A DNA stretch of 35,935 bases from an uncultured Spirochaetaceae bacterium (GCA_902802305.1 CADCLG010000026.1:1-35935), one strand, 5' to 3'. Positions 16,783 to 25,693 are shown, counted from the first letter of the stretch. Program-made: numbers and translations. The notes: generated from the letters alone by a model not told the origin.

Positions 16783-19700
16783 TTAAAATTTTACAAACAT
16801 ATCATTTTTCTTTTTTCTGCATTTTTTACATCTAATAGGAATATAAAAATCTTTTTTAGCAAGATAATCTAATTCCCCCCATGTAACATTAAAATTTTCC
16901 CCACAATCACAACATTTATAAGTTTTATAAATTTTGTTTTTACATTCTTTATGAATTATTTGTTCTTTTAAGTGGGGCTTTAATTCTAATAAGTATATAG
17001 GAACAAGAATTTCTTTTTTACAAGCTTTGCATATATTAACAACAACAGTCTTATTAGAACAATCTCTACAAAAGGTAGGAATTGCTTTATTATTTTTTTC
17101 CATATAGGTATATTCTTTATATTTGATGAATGGCTTTTTACAGTTGTTACATACTATATTCTCAACAAAAGAATTTTCTTTCACCCTGCATTTATCACAT
17201 ATTTTTGGAACAGGAACTTTTTTTATGAATTGTAAATAGTTTGAAAAATCAAAATATTCATTACATTTATTACATTTTATTTTTTTTGATTTTTGAAGAC
17301 ATTCTATGCATAATATATCTTCTTCACCTTGAAGTGTATTATGACATAACAAACAGTATTTTTCTTCTTTCTTAATAGAATTAAAAAGAATATCATTTGT
17401 TTTCTTAATATCTTCTATTCTTTTTTCTCCTGAATCACTCAAATCAGAACCTTGCTTTGATTGAGCCTGTTTCTGAAAATGTAAATCAAGATTATCATTA
17501 TTCCAATCATTATATGAAATTATTCTAGCATTATTACTCAAATAACCTGAGACTTTTCCCATTATAGAGTTTCTATCATAAAGGGAAAGATAATTTTGCG
17601 AGGCAATCATAATAAGTGTGTTTTTTGCTCTTGAAAAAGCTACATTTAGTCTCGCAGAATCAGAAAAATATTTTGTTTTCTTTTTGCTTCTTGTTGTACA
17701 ATATATAACTACATTTTCTTCATCCCCTTGAAATGCATCAATAGTATTGACAACAACATTCTCAATTTTATATTCTCTTAAATGTTTTATAATCAGAAAT
17801 TTTTGACCTTTATATGGAGTAATTACAACGATTCGATCTTTATAGTATTTTTGTAATTTTACAATAATTTTCTCTACGGCAATTGGTTCGAATTTATTAA
17901 CTGGACTTTTACCTGGTTCATTTATTTCCTCGTATTCAGAAATATCCGACATATCAACTAGTATTAAATTATTATTTAAGAATAATGGAACCTTAGCATA
18001 ACAATTTTCACCTGTTTTAAGCTGATTGTCATAAAACATATTTACGAGATTTGCTATTACAGGAGGCATTCTAAATTGAATGTTTAGCATTATTTTCTTT
18101 TCATTGGGGCATAATTCATATAATCGTTCAAAAAAACTTTTATTTAAGAAATCTTCACGTTCTGCATCTTCTACAATATCTTCAATATCAATTGAATCGT
18201 GACTATTAATAGCATTATTTTTATATAATAATGTATCGACAACAGGTGGTAACTGTTTATGGTCACCAATAATAATTAGTTTCTTTGCATGGTTTATTGG
18301 TATTATAAGTTCACCTGGCAAGGCTTTACCGGCTTCATCGATAATAACCAAATCAAAATCTATGTTTGAAAGTCCGTAATTTTTATTTGCCAATCCAACA
18401 CAAGTTACACCAATTATTTGAAAACCACTTAGTAAGTATTCTCCTACAATATTGGAATTATCTTTATTTTCTAACAATGAAATCCATTCTTTTCTTAGAG
18501 ACTTACTTTTATCATCAAGTTCTTGAAATGATTGCAATTCTTTTTTATATTCTTCAAATCTATTTTCATATGAATACTTTGAAATATCGTTACTTATTTT
18601 TTCTTCGCTTCCACATCTAATTATTTGAGAACTTGAAATAAATGGAATTTTATCAAAATTATTTTCTATTCCTCTTATAACATTATCGACAGCAACATTT
18701 GCTTGTGAAACGATTAATATCTTTGATGAATTACATAAATTTAGCTGCTGAAATACTAGTTCTTTTATTACAGTTGTTTTGCCAGTTCCTGGAGGTCCCT
18801 GAATAATAAAGAAATCTTTTGATGCAAAAGAACGGATTACTGCATTCTTTTGAGCTTCATTGGAAATAATATTTCTGTTATAAAATGATACAATTCTATT
18901 ATTATTATCAATAAATGAGGTTGCTGCTGGATTTATTATTGATAGTTTTACTTCATTTGAAGAACATCTGCCTTCCTTAAATGCTCTTAAACCTTCTTTT
19001 TGTCGTCGTTCTACAGTTGTATTAGTTATAAGGTATAAATCTATTAGAAAATTATTTTCTACCATTACCTCTGAAACATCATTTGGAATGGTTTCAGAAA
19101 TAATAGTAATTATATCTTCATTAATTTTTAATTTACACAATTTTTTTTCAGAATCATCATACCCGTGAATATGAAATCCAAAAATTGCATATTTTAAATC
19201 CACTCTTTGTATTAATTTTTCAATTTGTTCAGTTTTCGTTATTTCAATTATAAGTTTGTTTAAATCTTCAAGAGGAATTATAGTATCTGCTTTTACTGTA
19301 ACAAACTGACAATACATTTTCTTTTCTATTAATCTATCAGTAACTGCTTCCCATTTTTTTAAATATATACTCATTGGATTTTTTTCAAGCATTTTAGCCT
19401 GTGTAAGAAATTCTGTATTTAAATATAAGAAAAATCTTTGTATTTCTTCTACATAGGAATTAAATAAATCACTTTGTGTTAGGACTCTTTCTGCCCAATA
19501 AATATGGCACTGCACTTTTGTAGAAATAAAGACTTCATTAAAAGTAATAAAATCTTCATCAGAAAGCAATTCATCATAATGAAGAATCAATTTATCATCT
19601 TGAATAGTTATAAATGAGGCTTTTATAACATAATTCATGCGATTCTGCATCTTTATAGATTTTAGTTTATCATTTTCAAAAATTGGTGCAATCTTCCAAT

Positions 19701-20826
19701 CATCAGGTTCATTTAGGTAGTTTTTTTGAGATATAAAATCTTGAAACTTTTTACCTTCTTCTGGAGTTGCTAATAAACAAATAGAATCAAAATTTTCTAT
19801 AGCTAGACTTTCGCCAATCTTATCCGTTACGAGAATTTCATTTTTGAGAGCAAAATCATAACTCTTTACAAAAACTACCAACGATGAATGTAAAGGAGTT
19901 CTCAAATTAGGATTTATCATATCATTTTTATTTAAACGAATATGAGGATATTCTTGGTCTAAAAACCTTAAGAAAATAGTATTTTTTCTATTCTCTATTA
20001 CTTCTGGAGAAAAACCAATAGTTCCTCCTATTGAGTTTTTTATCATACCCTTTGCTAATGAAAAATACATAATACTATTATAAGAATATGACATAAATGG
20101 TAATGGCTTATTTGAAGATTGTATCTCAAAAATATTATTTTCAAATTGAGATAATCGAATATTTCTATATGAATAAGAGTTCTTTGTTATACCATCTTGA
20201 TTTATATATGATTTAAGTTTGAAATCTTCTTTATTTAGAAAAAATATTTTCCCTTCATAAGGATAGTCTTCTGGTAACAAAAAATTAAATGGAGGTATTA
20301 TTTCACCTGAATCTTCATAAGTGTTAGATAATTTTTCGAAATATTCATCTAGATATCTTATATACGCTTCTAATTTATAATGGGCTTCCTCAAGTTGTAA
20401 TAGTTGTGCTTTTATAAAATTATATCGTAAGTAAGAATTTTGCAGTTCATCTTTATTGTTAGATACTTCTAGTAAAATCGATTTACAAGTATCTAACAAG
20501 TTTTCTTGATCTTTTCTTCTTTCTTTATATTGCCCTACACATTTATTGTAGTAAATCCTATTGTCTTTTTTTAATTTTTGAATTTGTTCTAACCGAAATT
20601 GATTTAACTCGTTGACATAAGCTTCGTCAGCAATATTAATTAAGGTGTCATATTGAGCACAAATTCCATTAAACATACTCAATCTTGAGGATTTGTAGGC
20701 TGCATATTCCGCACGCATGGAATTTTGTTTTTCAATTTCTAAATCTGAAAGAGAATCACATAAAAAACTTATAGCTGTTGCTGCTACCCCGCCTACAACT
20801 AATGCACCAAGGAGCAATTCTAACAT
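16783..20826 (-). CDS. Membrane-anchored Upf1-like SF1 helicase with five zinc ribbons
   Basis: A 1347-residue protein. Residues ~2-23 (LELLLGALVVGGVAATAISF) are a single hydrophobic segment, followed by charged helices and coiled coil to ~170. Walker A is GPPGTGKT at 677-684. The DEAG Walker B starts at D830, GDHKQLPP is motif III, and QFRMPP, TIDAFQGDEENVVIY and RLNVAFSRAKNTLIMIAS are motifs IV-VI. This is the SF1B (Upf1/Dna2-like) layout, which moves 5'-3' on RNA or DNA in known members. From ~1158 to the end come ten Cys pairs, or His/Cys equivalents, forming five tandem ribbons (CLLC/CIEC, CNKC/CDKC, CNNC/CRDC, CKAC/HKEC, CCDC/CKKC). It is the last gene of a five-gene operon. Its ATG overlaps the preceding TAA (TAATG), so translation is coupled. 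Confidence 0.85.
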   Translation of the reverse strand: MLELLLGALVVGGVAATAISFLCDSLSDLEIEKQNSMRAEYAAYKSSRLSMFNGICAQYDTLINIADEAYVNELNQFRLEQIQKLKKDNRIYYNKCVGQYKERRKDQENLLDTCKSILLEVSNNKDELQNSYLRYNFIKAQLLQLEEAHYKLEAYIRYLDEYFEKLSNTYEDSGEIIPPFNFLLPEDYPYEGKIFFLNKEDFKLKSYINQDGITKNSYSYRNIRLSQFENNIFEIQSSNKPLPFMSYSYNSIMYFSLAKGMIKNSIGGTIGFSPEVIENRKNTIFLRFLDQEYPHIRLNKNDMINPNLRTPLHSSLVVFVKSYDFALKNEILVTDKIGESLAIENFDSICLLATPEEGKKFQDFISQKNYLNEPDDWKIAPIFENDKLKSIKMQNRMNYVIKASFITIQDDKLILHYDELLSDEDFITFNEVFISTKVQCHIYWAERVLTQSDLFNSYVEEIQRFFLYLNTEFLTQAKMLEKNPMSIYLKKWEAVTDRLIEKKMYCQFVTVKADTIIPLEDLNKLIIEITKTEQIEKLIQRVDLKYAIFGFHIHGYDDSEKKLCKLKINEDIITIISETIPNDVSEVMVENNFLIDLYLITNTTVERRQKEGLRAFKEGRCSSNEVKLSIINPAATSFIDNNNRIVSFYNRNIISNEAQKNAVIRSFASKDFFIIQGPPGTGKTTVIKELVFQQLNLCNSSKILIVSQANVAVDNVIRGIENNFDKIPFISSSQIIRCGSEEKISNDISKYSYENRFEEYKKELQSFQELDDKSKSLRKEWISLLENKDNSNIVGEYLLSGFQIIGVTCVGLANKNYGLSNIDFDLVIIDEAGKALPGELIIPINHAKKLIIIGDHKQLPPVVDTLLYKNNAINSHDSIDIEDIVEDAEREDFLNKSFFERLYELCPNEKKIMLNIQFRMPPVIANLVNMFYDNQLKTGENCYAKVPLFLNNNLILVDMSDISEYEEINEPGKSPVNKFEPIAVEKIIVKLQKYYKDRIVVITPYKGQKFLIIKHLREYKIENVVVNTIDAFQGDEENVVIYCTTRSKKKTKYFSDSARLNVAFSRAKNTLIMIASQNYLSLYDRNSIMGKVSGYLSNNARIISYNDWNNDNLDLHFQKQAQSKQGSDLSDSGEKRIEDIKKTNDILFNSIKKEEKYCLLCHNTLQGEEDILCIECLQKSKKIKCNKCNEYFDFSNYLQFIKKVPVPKICDKCRVKENSFVENIVCNNCKKPFIKYKEYTYMEKNNKAIPTFCRDCSNKTVVVNICKACKKEILVPIYLLELKPHLKEQIIHKECKNKIYKTYKCCDCGENFNVTWGELDYLAKKDFYIPIRCKKCRKKKNDMFVKF

Positions 20827-21497
20827 TATAAAGTCCCCAACGCAGGAAGCGATGTTGATATAAGTTTAATCAATTGATCATTAATAGTGTTTATTTGGTC
20901 TTGTTGTATTTTTATTTTTTCAAAATCATCTTTTAATGATAATTGTTGAATTACTCTTTGTATTTCATGTACCTCTTCAATTAAACTATGCATACCATCT
21001 TTTATAATCTCTATTGTTTTGTCAAATCTTTTATTACTTATATTTTGCTCATTAATTTCTTTCTCTGTTTCTATAATGAACTTAGTCAAAGCTATTTCTT
21101 CTTTTTTTATTTTTTCTTGGCATTTGATGAACACACGTTTTGTTTTTTCTACTTCTTCTATTTCTGTTCTCTTAGTTTTTTCTTGAGCCTTTATAATATC
21201 TCTTTGCGTCTCAAATTGAATCCTCTTTGTTAATTCAATTTCATGAACACAATTTGAAATACACTCCGTAATTTTTGGTATCGCTTTTACAACTTCAGTT
21301 GCTAACGCAATTGCTGGATTTATAATTGCCATTCCTGCTTCTGCAACTGCACCTCCGGCTGATTTTACTAAATTTGATGTTGCTTCCAATGAGTTACCAC
21401 TTTGGTTAATTGTTATTACGGGTGGTTGTTTTGGATTTGGAGCAATAACATTCTTTTTTTTCTCCGAAATCACAGAAAAATCATCTTCAAATACCAT
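20826..21497 (-). CDS. Coiled-coil protein of the helicase operon, 223 aa
   Basis: No family recognised. Residues 1-40 are polar. Residues ~45-80 form a small-residue-rich hydrophobic stretch (KSAGGAVAEAGMAIINPAIA, then LATEVVKAIPKI) that could be an amphipathic or membrane-inserting helix. Residues ~85-215 are a nearly continuous charged coiled coil (KAQEKTKRTEIEEVEKTKR and onwards). Immediate coupling to the helicase by TAATG suggests a stoichiometric partner. The downstream helicase begins with a membrane segment plus coiled coil, so hetero-oligomer formation through these helices is a reasonable guess. The previous gene ends 10 bases upstream. The gene is strongly AT-rich. Confidence 0.7.
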   Translation of the reverse strand: MVFEDDFSVISEKKKNVIAPNPKQPPVITINQSGNSLEATSNLVKSAGGAVAEAGMAIINPAIALATEVVKAIPKITECISNCVHEIELTKRIQFETQRDIIKAQEKTKRTEIEEVEKTKRVFIKCQEKIKKEEIALTKFIIETEKEINEQNISNKRFDKTIEIIKDGMHSLIEEVHEIQRVIQQLSLKDDFEKIKIQQDQINTINDQLIKLISTSLPALGTL

Positions 21498-21507
21498 ATC
21501 TTTTCTC

Positions 21508-22092
21508 CTATACTAATTGTTTTAAATAAATATTAATTGTTTCTAAAGATTTTGAATATACATCATTTAAATATATATATTTTGCTGAATAAGAAATATT
21601 TATTTTGTCATTCAGCTCATTTACTATTGTATCTATTTCATTTCTTATCATTTCAAGATTGTTTTTTTCAAAATTAAGGATTTCTAGAAATATTGTACTT
21701 GTTTGAACTGCTTCTTCAAAGGAAATAGAGCGTAAAGACATTTGTTTTTTTGTTTCTAATCTTAATCTTTCAAATTTAATTGTTATAGTTTCTTTATCTA
21801 ACTCCATTTGGGACTCTAATCGTTTTAATCGTTCTTGATATTTTATTTCTAATTGTTTTTCTGCTTCTTCAATTTTTACATCTAAAGACTGTTTAGAATA
21901 ATTAATTCTTTTTTCTAATTCTGCAGTACGAACTTTTTGATATATTAAATTTGTAACACTTTTGACAGCATCAAGCCGATCAATACAATTACGTTCTATA
22001 TTTTGTATTGAAGTTTCTGAATAAATATTGACTTCATATTTTTCGAGTCTCTCTAATTCTGGAAAGCGGATAGCAGGTCTTTCTCTAACCAT
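21508..22092 (-). CDS. Coiled-coil protein of the helicase operon, 194 aa
   Basis: No family recognised. MVRERPAIRFPELERLEKYE opens the protein, followed by long amphipathic helices rich in Glu, Lys and Leu (RINYSKQSLDVKIEEAEKQL, then IKYQERLKRLESQMELDKE), and a C-terminal helical part with Tyr and Ile. No signal peptide and no membrane segment. Its start overlaps the end of the 344-aa gene by 8 bases, and the next gene starts 10 bases after its stop, both signs of one tightly coupled message. Likely structural or adaptor role inside the operon's complex, inferred only from the layout. Confidence 0.68.
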   Translation of the reverse strand: MVRERPAIRFPELERLEKYEVNIYSETSIQNIERNCIDRLDAVKSVTNLIYQKVRTAELEKRINYSKQSLDVKIEEAEKQLEIKYQERLKRLESQMELDKETITIKFERLRLETKKQMSLRSISFEEAVQTSTIFLEILNFEKNNLEMIRNEIDTIVNELNDKINISYSAKYIYLNDVYSKSLETINIYLKQLV

Positions 22093-23119
22093 TTAGATCC
22101 TCAAGTAAAAATGAAGTATAGTATTCTCTTTTTGTTTTATTATTAATTACTACTTTATAGTTTTCAGGTGTTTTCATATTTTGATTAATATAGTTTTCTA
22201 TAAGAGAATCTTCTTGCTCAGTTGAAAGCATTTTTATTGGTAATACTAAATGTGGGTAAGTTCGCATTGAATTATTATTCACTGATTCATTTATTAAACC
22301 TGTAACATTATCCAAATAAAGTTTTTTCACTATCGCTTCCTGGCTTTTTATTTCTTTTATTTTATTTAATACTATAAATAAATCTGTAATTTTGTATGTT
22401 TTTGAGGCATCTTGATTTGTGAAATTATTGTTAATTATATATTTTAAAGAATAATTAAATTCTGTCATCTTTCCTTGTGCTATTAAAATTTTCTTTGTTT
22501 TATCAACAAGAATTGAACTATTCAAGCAAGGTAGTCTAGAAATATGTTTTTTTTCGTATACTGTTTTTTCATTTGATACCTTTATTTGAATATAGATATA
22601 ATTAAGTGCCTGATTGATGTCTTCTTGATTTATAGAGTCTAATGTTTTCATATTTTCTACAAAATATTCCATTTTGTCATCAATATTTAAATTATCAATA
22701 ATATTTTTATTATAATATGGGGAGAGTGCTATAGAATTATTATTTTTCTCAATTACTTCAATTTTATTTTTAATTGATAAATCGACTAGATTTATAAAGA
22801 AATAATTGCTTTCCTGATTAAGTTCTCTGACTAATTTCTCAGCAAATAAGATATTTTTAGAGATATCAGATAATGAATAAGTATCATTTTCATAAGTTAA
22901 CAATTTTTGTGATTCTAATTGTAAACATATTTGTTCAATTACATAGGGGGTGAAATTTGTTACTTTCTTTATCTGTTCAATAGAAATACCGTTATATAAA
23001 GAGTTTAGTAAAAAAATCTGCACTGGGTTAAGTGTATAATCATTTTTAAGAAAGAAAAGAACATTAATTTTCGCATATGGAATCAATAAATCGCACTCGT
23101 ATTCATAATAATTTCCCAT
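22085..23119 (-). CDS. Winged-helix-like protein of the helicase operon, 344 aa
   Basis: No named family recognised. Residues ~32-92 have the pattern of a winged helix: NPVQIFLLNSLYNGISIEQI, then KKVTNFTPYVIEQICLQLES, then QKLLTYENDTYSLSDISKNI. Such a module could bind DNA, RNA or a protein partner. The rest is alpha/beta with many Asn, Ile and Lys, including a possible second domain from ~195 (HISRLPCLNSSILVDKTKK). No catalytic motif can be identified. AAGGAAA precedes ATG 23119. The 67-aa gene ends 51 bases upstream and the 194-aa gene overlaps its end. It might be the recognition or loading component of the system, which is speculation. Confidence 0.68.
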   Translation of the reverse strand: MGNYYEYECDLLIPYAKINVLFFLKNDYTLNPVQIFLLNSLYNGISIEQIKKVTNFTPYVIEQICLQLESQKLLTYENDTYSLSDISKNILFAEKLVRELNQESNYFFINLVDLSIKNKIEVIEKNNNSIALSPYYNKNIIDNLNIDDKMEYFVENMKTLDSINQEDINQALNYIYIQIKVSNEKTVYEKKHISRLPCLNSSILVDKTKKILIAQGKMTEFNYSLKYIINNNFTNQDASKTYKITDLFIVLNKIKEIKSQEAIVKKLYLDNVTGLINESVNNNSMRTYPHLVLPIKMLSTEQEDSLIENYINQNMKTPENYKVVINNKTKREYYTSFLLEDLNG

Positions 23120-23170
23120 TATAAATATTTCCTTTTTAATAGATATGAATCTTTTCTTTATTATTTAGAC

Positions 23171-23374
23171 CTACTTATCCTTCTTTCCGATTTTTATTTC
23201 CCAATCGTCTGTTATTGTATCTAAAAAACTTCCAATCTTATGACCTATTTCAGAGTCATTGTCCGAAACATCGTCAATTGCATCACCAGTTTTTGTGAAT
23301 ACATCATTAATTTCATTCTTACCAATTCTGATTGTAAGATTTTTGCTCATGTCATTAATGTTAAAACCTTTCAT
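23171..23374 (-). CDS. Small acidic protein leading the helicase operon, 67 aa
   Basis: First gene of the operon. It reads MKGFNINDMSKNLTIRIGKN and continues with a strongly acidic middle (DAIDDVSDNDSEIG). It ends with DDWEIKIGKKDK, so the start and end each carry an I-x-I-G-K element (TIRIGKNE and EIKIGKKD), perhaps two short beta strands. No family recognised. AAAGGAGA lies 7 bases ahead of ATG, the best ribosome binding site of the operon, which suggests it is made in quantity. A small regulatory or inhibitory subunit is possible. There are no Cys and no membrane segment. Confidence 0.62.
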   Translation of the reverse strand: MKGFNINDMSKNLTIRIGKNEINDVFTKTGDAIDDVSDNDSEIGHKIGSFLDTITDDWEIKIGKKDK

Positions 23375-23478
23375 TTTTTCTCCTTTCCTAGAATTTTGTT
23401 AAATTGTATTAAGACTAGAAGAAAAAATCATAGCTTGCCAGGCTAAATTTTTTAATGCCTGATGAATTTATAACTTTT

Positions 23479-23647
23479 CTAATAGAGCTATTTGATAATC
23501 TAACAAAAAACAATAGTTATTATTTTACACCCACCTTACCTGTTTGTAAATCGATTTCCTTATAAGATTATTTATTCAGCACGAAAAACTACTAATAGTA
23601 TTGTTATGCAATCTTATTAGATATTTGTAAATTGGTAACTCTAATAG
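23479..23647. promoter_or_regulatory. Divergent control region with CTAATAG repeats
   Basis: The 301 bases between the helicase operon and the XRE gene contain no gene. CTAATAG occurs at 23479-23485, 23592-23598 and 23641-23647, and reversed as TTATTAG at 23614-23620. The second and third sites form an inverted repeat with a 15-base gap. The spacing and the XRE neighbour suggest operator sites controlling both directions. A possible minus-strand -10 (TACAAT) lies near 23410. Confidence 0.45.
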
Positions 23648-23675
23648 GAAAATAACTATATCTACGAGGATTATT

Positions 23676-23996
23676 ATGACAGGAAAAGAAGTTCGCCAGA
23701 CATTGGCTAAAAACATAAAGAAATTAAGGGCACAAAAAGGATTTTCCCAGGCCCAACTTGCAGAAGCTGCGGATATTTCGCTTCCTTTCATGAGTTCCAT
23801 TGAGCAGAGTTCAAAATGGCCTTATCCGGACACGCTTGCGCAGATTGCGGCCGCACTTGGAGTTGATGTTTCAGATTTGTTTTCAACAAGCGAAAATGAC
23901 GCTAAGAATCATCAGCAAACAATTGAAATTATGAAGGTGCTTGTAGAAACTCAGAAAAAGGCTTTGAATGATTTTGGTGAAAAATATCTGAAATAA
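23676..23996 (+). CDS. XRE-family transcriptional regulator, 106 aa
   Basis: Residues ~10-66 are a clear lambda-repressor-like helix-turn-helix: LAKNIKKLRAQKGFSQAQLA, then EAADISLPFMSSIEQSSKWP, then YPDTLAQIAAALGVDVSDLF. The rest is a short helical tail. GAGG precedes ATG 23676. It is transcribed away from the five-gene helicase operon across a 301-base gap with repeated CTAATAG sites, so it is the likely repressor of that operon and of itself. Its base composition is less AT-rich than the operon's. Loss-of-repression control is common for bacterial defence modules; here that is inference. Confidence 0.85.
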   Translation: MTGKEVRQTLAKNIKKLRAQKGFSQAQLAEAADISLPFMSSIEQSSKWPYPDTLAQIAAALGVDVSDLFSTSENDAKNHQQTIEIMKVLVETQKKALNDFGEKYLK

Positions 23997-24017
23997 TTTT
24001 TTGTAGTTCTGAAGCAG

Positions 24018-24598
24018 TTACTTTATCTCAAAATTCTTATTCTTATACAAAACAGTTTCTGTATTTGTAGATTTCACTATCTTTTTCTTATATAGCACAG
24101 TCCATTTTGTTTGACGTTCTGTATAATCCTTTTTTCCTTGGGGAAAGAAGGTCTTACAAAATATTTTTCATTTTTATCTTTCGACAAAAACACAAAAATT
24201 GGAACTTTATTTATTTCATTCCTTAGAAGGAAATCAGCTTCAATAACAGAGAAGGCTTGCAATTTTGGATTGTATTTAAAAATTGTGTCATTACTGTCAA
24301 AGATATATTCAAGACTTGAAAGATATTCAACACGACCTTTTATGTAATTATAATTATTTGAAGATTCAATATAACTTACTGGTAATTGTCCTGATTCAAT
24401 CTGATTATAAACTCCTTCTGCAGGTATAAAGAGTCTCGGTAAATCTTTTAGATATTGTAATCCAGCTAGGTGAAAGAAATGATACTTTTGAAATTCAATT
24501 GTAAGAGAAACAGTTTTATCTTTACGCCCAAGCACAAACTGATATTCAATATCTAGCAGTTTTGCAAAAGCATTCTGAGCATCAACAATATTTGACAT
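24018..24598 (-). pseudogene. PBECR4-like nuclease domain protein, frameshifted near the C-terminus
   Basis: The first ~150 residues (QKYHFFHLAGLQYLKDLPRL, SYIESSNNYNYIKGRVEYLS, KYNPKLQAFSVIEADFLLRN) resemble the PBECR4 group of phage/toxin-type nuclease domains (Barnase-EndoU-ColicinE5/D-RelE fold). The frame then stops at 24077 after VKQNGLCYIRKR. A shift by one base near 24150-24165 continues as FFPQGKKDYTERQTKWTVLY and then KKKIVKSTNTETVLYKNKNF to a TAA at 24018, which reads as the natural C-terminus. In this fold the lost strands belong to the catalytic sheet, so the shifted form is probably inactive. The cause may be a real mutation or a read error. Its start at 24598 has no strong ribosome binding site. 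The family call is from memory of the pattern and is moderate. Confidence 0.5.
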
Positions 24599-24617
24599 CT
24601 AATCCCACTATAAAAAG

Positions 24618-24647
24618 AAAAAGCCCTGCGCCATTCGCAGAGCTTTT
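24618..24647. terminator. Bidirectional terminator-like hairpin
   Basis: AAAGCCCTGCG and CGCAGAGCTTTT pair with one mismatch around a 5-base loop. A-rich sequence on the left and T-rich on the right let it act in both directions. It insulates the PBECR4-like gene from the LRAT operon. Confidence 0.65.
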
Positions 24648-24806
24648 GTTCCGTTTTCTTTCGGCTTTCGCCTAGTTCAGATGAGGTCTCCGGAAAACCC
24701 TTCAAAGACTGGCAGAATACTGCTTCTGAAAAATTGGTTAAAAATCATTTTCAAATTTAGCCTGCCAGGCAAAGCCTTTTCCCCATTTCCGCATTATCTT
24801 ATAGCC

Positions 24807-25253
24807 ATGAACAGAACAATAAACAAACCACAGCCTGGCGACGTTCTTTCGGTGAACCGTGGGCTGTACAAACATTATGGTGTCTATGTCGGGAACAACA
24901 CCGTCGTACATTTTTCGGGCGGAAGAGGTCATGAGCTTTCTGCACCAAAAGCCTGCATCAGAAAGGCAAGGCTTGATGACTTCTCCAAAGGCGGGGAAGT
25001 GCAGATTGAAACAAGATGTGCTGAATCTTTCAGTCGGAAAGAAACTGTAATGCGTGCATTGAATGCTCTTGGGGGCGAAAAAGGTAAATATGCGCTTCCC
25101 TGGAACAATTGCGAGCATTTTGCCAACTGGTGCCGTTACGGAAAAAAACGTTCGGTACAGGTTGAACAGTTTGCAGCTGGTCTTGCAGGGATTTCTGTCC
25201 TTGCCCTTGGAGCTGTACTTGTTGGAAAAATAATTGAGGAGGAAATTATATGA
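24807..25253 (+). CDS. LRAT-domain protein with C-terminal membrane segment
   Basis: A papain-like-fold LRAT/NlpC-P60-related enzyme of 148 residues. The family signature is present: His23 in YKHYGVYVGN, second His35 in VVHFSGGRGHE, and the nucleophile Cys102 in PWNNCEHFANWC. LRAT proteins transfer or remove acyl groups on lipids; bacterial members are little studied and some are thought to act on phospholipids. Residues ~120-142 (QFAAGLAGISVLALGAVLVG) are a C-terminal membrane helix, matching a lipid substrate. The start at 24807 is chosen because the domain begins here (MNRTINKPQPGDVLSVNRG); the frame runs to 24681 but that stretch is unlike protein. No good ribosome binding site is seen. 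The next gene overlaps by 4 bases. Confidence 0.8.
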   Translation: MNRTINKPQPGDVLSVNRGLYKHYGVYVGNNTVVHFSGGRGHELSAPKACIRKARLDDFSKGGEVQIETRCAESFSRKETVMRALNALGGEKGKYALPWNNCEHFANWCRYGKKRSVQVEQFAAGLAGISVLALGAVLVGKIIEEEII

Positions 25254-25693
25254 TGAACTTAAACTTTTCTATTGGTCTGTTGCTCTGCATTGCTATGCTT
25301 GTCATAGTGATTATGCTGTATTTTTATGATCCGGATATCTTTATTTCCAGATATATCATTCGAACCGCAAAAATAAAATTCTTTTTCAAAAGTCGTTTTG
25401 GCAAGAGCGGAAAGGCTTATAAAGAAAAATGGGATAAACTCCGTATGACAATCGGCTGTTGTGAGGAAGCAATCTCTAAATATGTGAACAAGAAGAATCT
25501 TTCTACATTACAGGATGATGAAACTCTAAGAGACCTGCTGATTGTTTACAGAGAACTTTTGGATATGAGAGAAAGTGATGATTCTGAGCTCACATTAGAG
25601 ATGATTGAGGAGGCCTTCTGTAAAGTTCAGAACCTTTATTTTCCGGATATGGATCCCTATTACGATAATTATGACATGGAGGAAGCTATATGA
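25250..25693 (+). CDS. Membrane protein of the LRAT operon, 147 aa
   Basis: No family recognised. Residues ~6-26 form a hydrophobic segment (SIGLLLCIAMLVIVIMLYFY), followed by a basic stretch (KIKFFFKSRFGKSGKAYKEK, positive-inside) and a helical cytoplasmic part ending in the acidic DPYYDNYDMEEAI. The start is coupled to the LRAT stop (ATGATGA), with GGAGGAA before the two adjacent ATGs. Coupling and shared membrane location suggest it forms a complex with the LRAT protein. The next gene overlaps its stop in the same way. Confidence 0.7.
   Translation: MMNLNFSIGLLLCIAMLVIVIMLYFYDPDIFISRYIIRTAKIKFFFKSRFGKSGKAYKEKWDKLRMTIGCCEEAISKYVNKKNLSTLQDDETLRDLLIVYRELLDMRESDDSELTLEMIEEAFCKVQNLYFPDMDPYYDNYDMEEAI

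Noticed and set aside
24681..24806. N-terminal extension of the LRAT gene frame.
   Set aside because: The extra 42 residues are unlike the family, and the LRAT domain starts right after ATG 24807.
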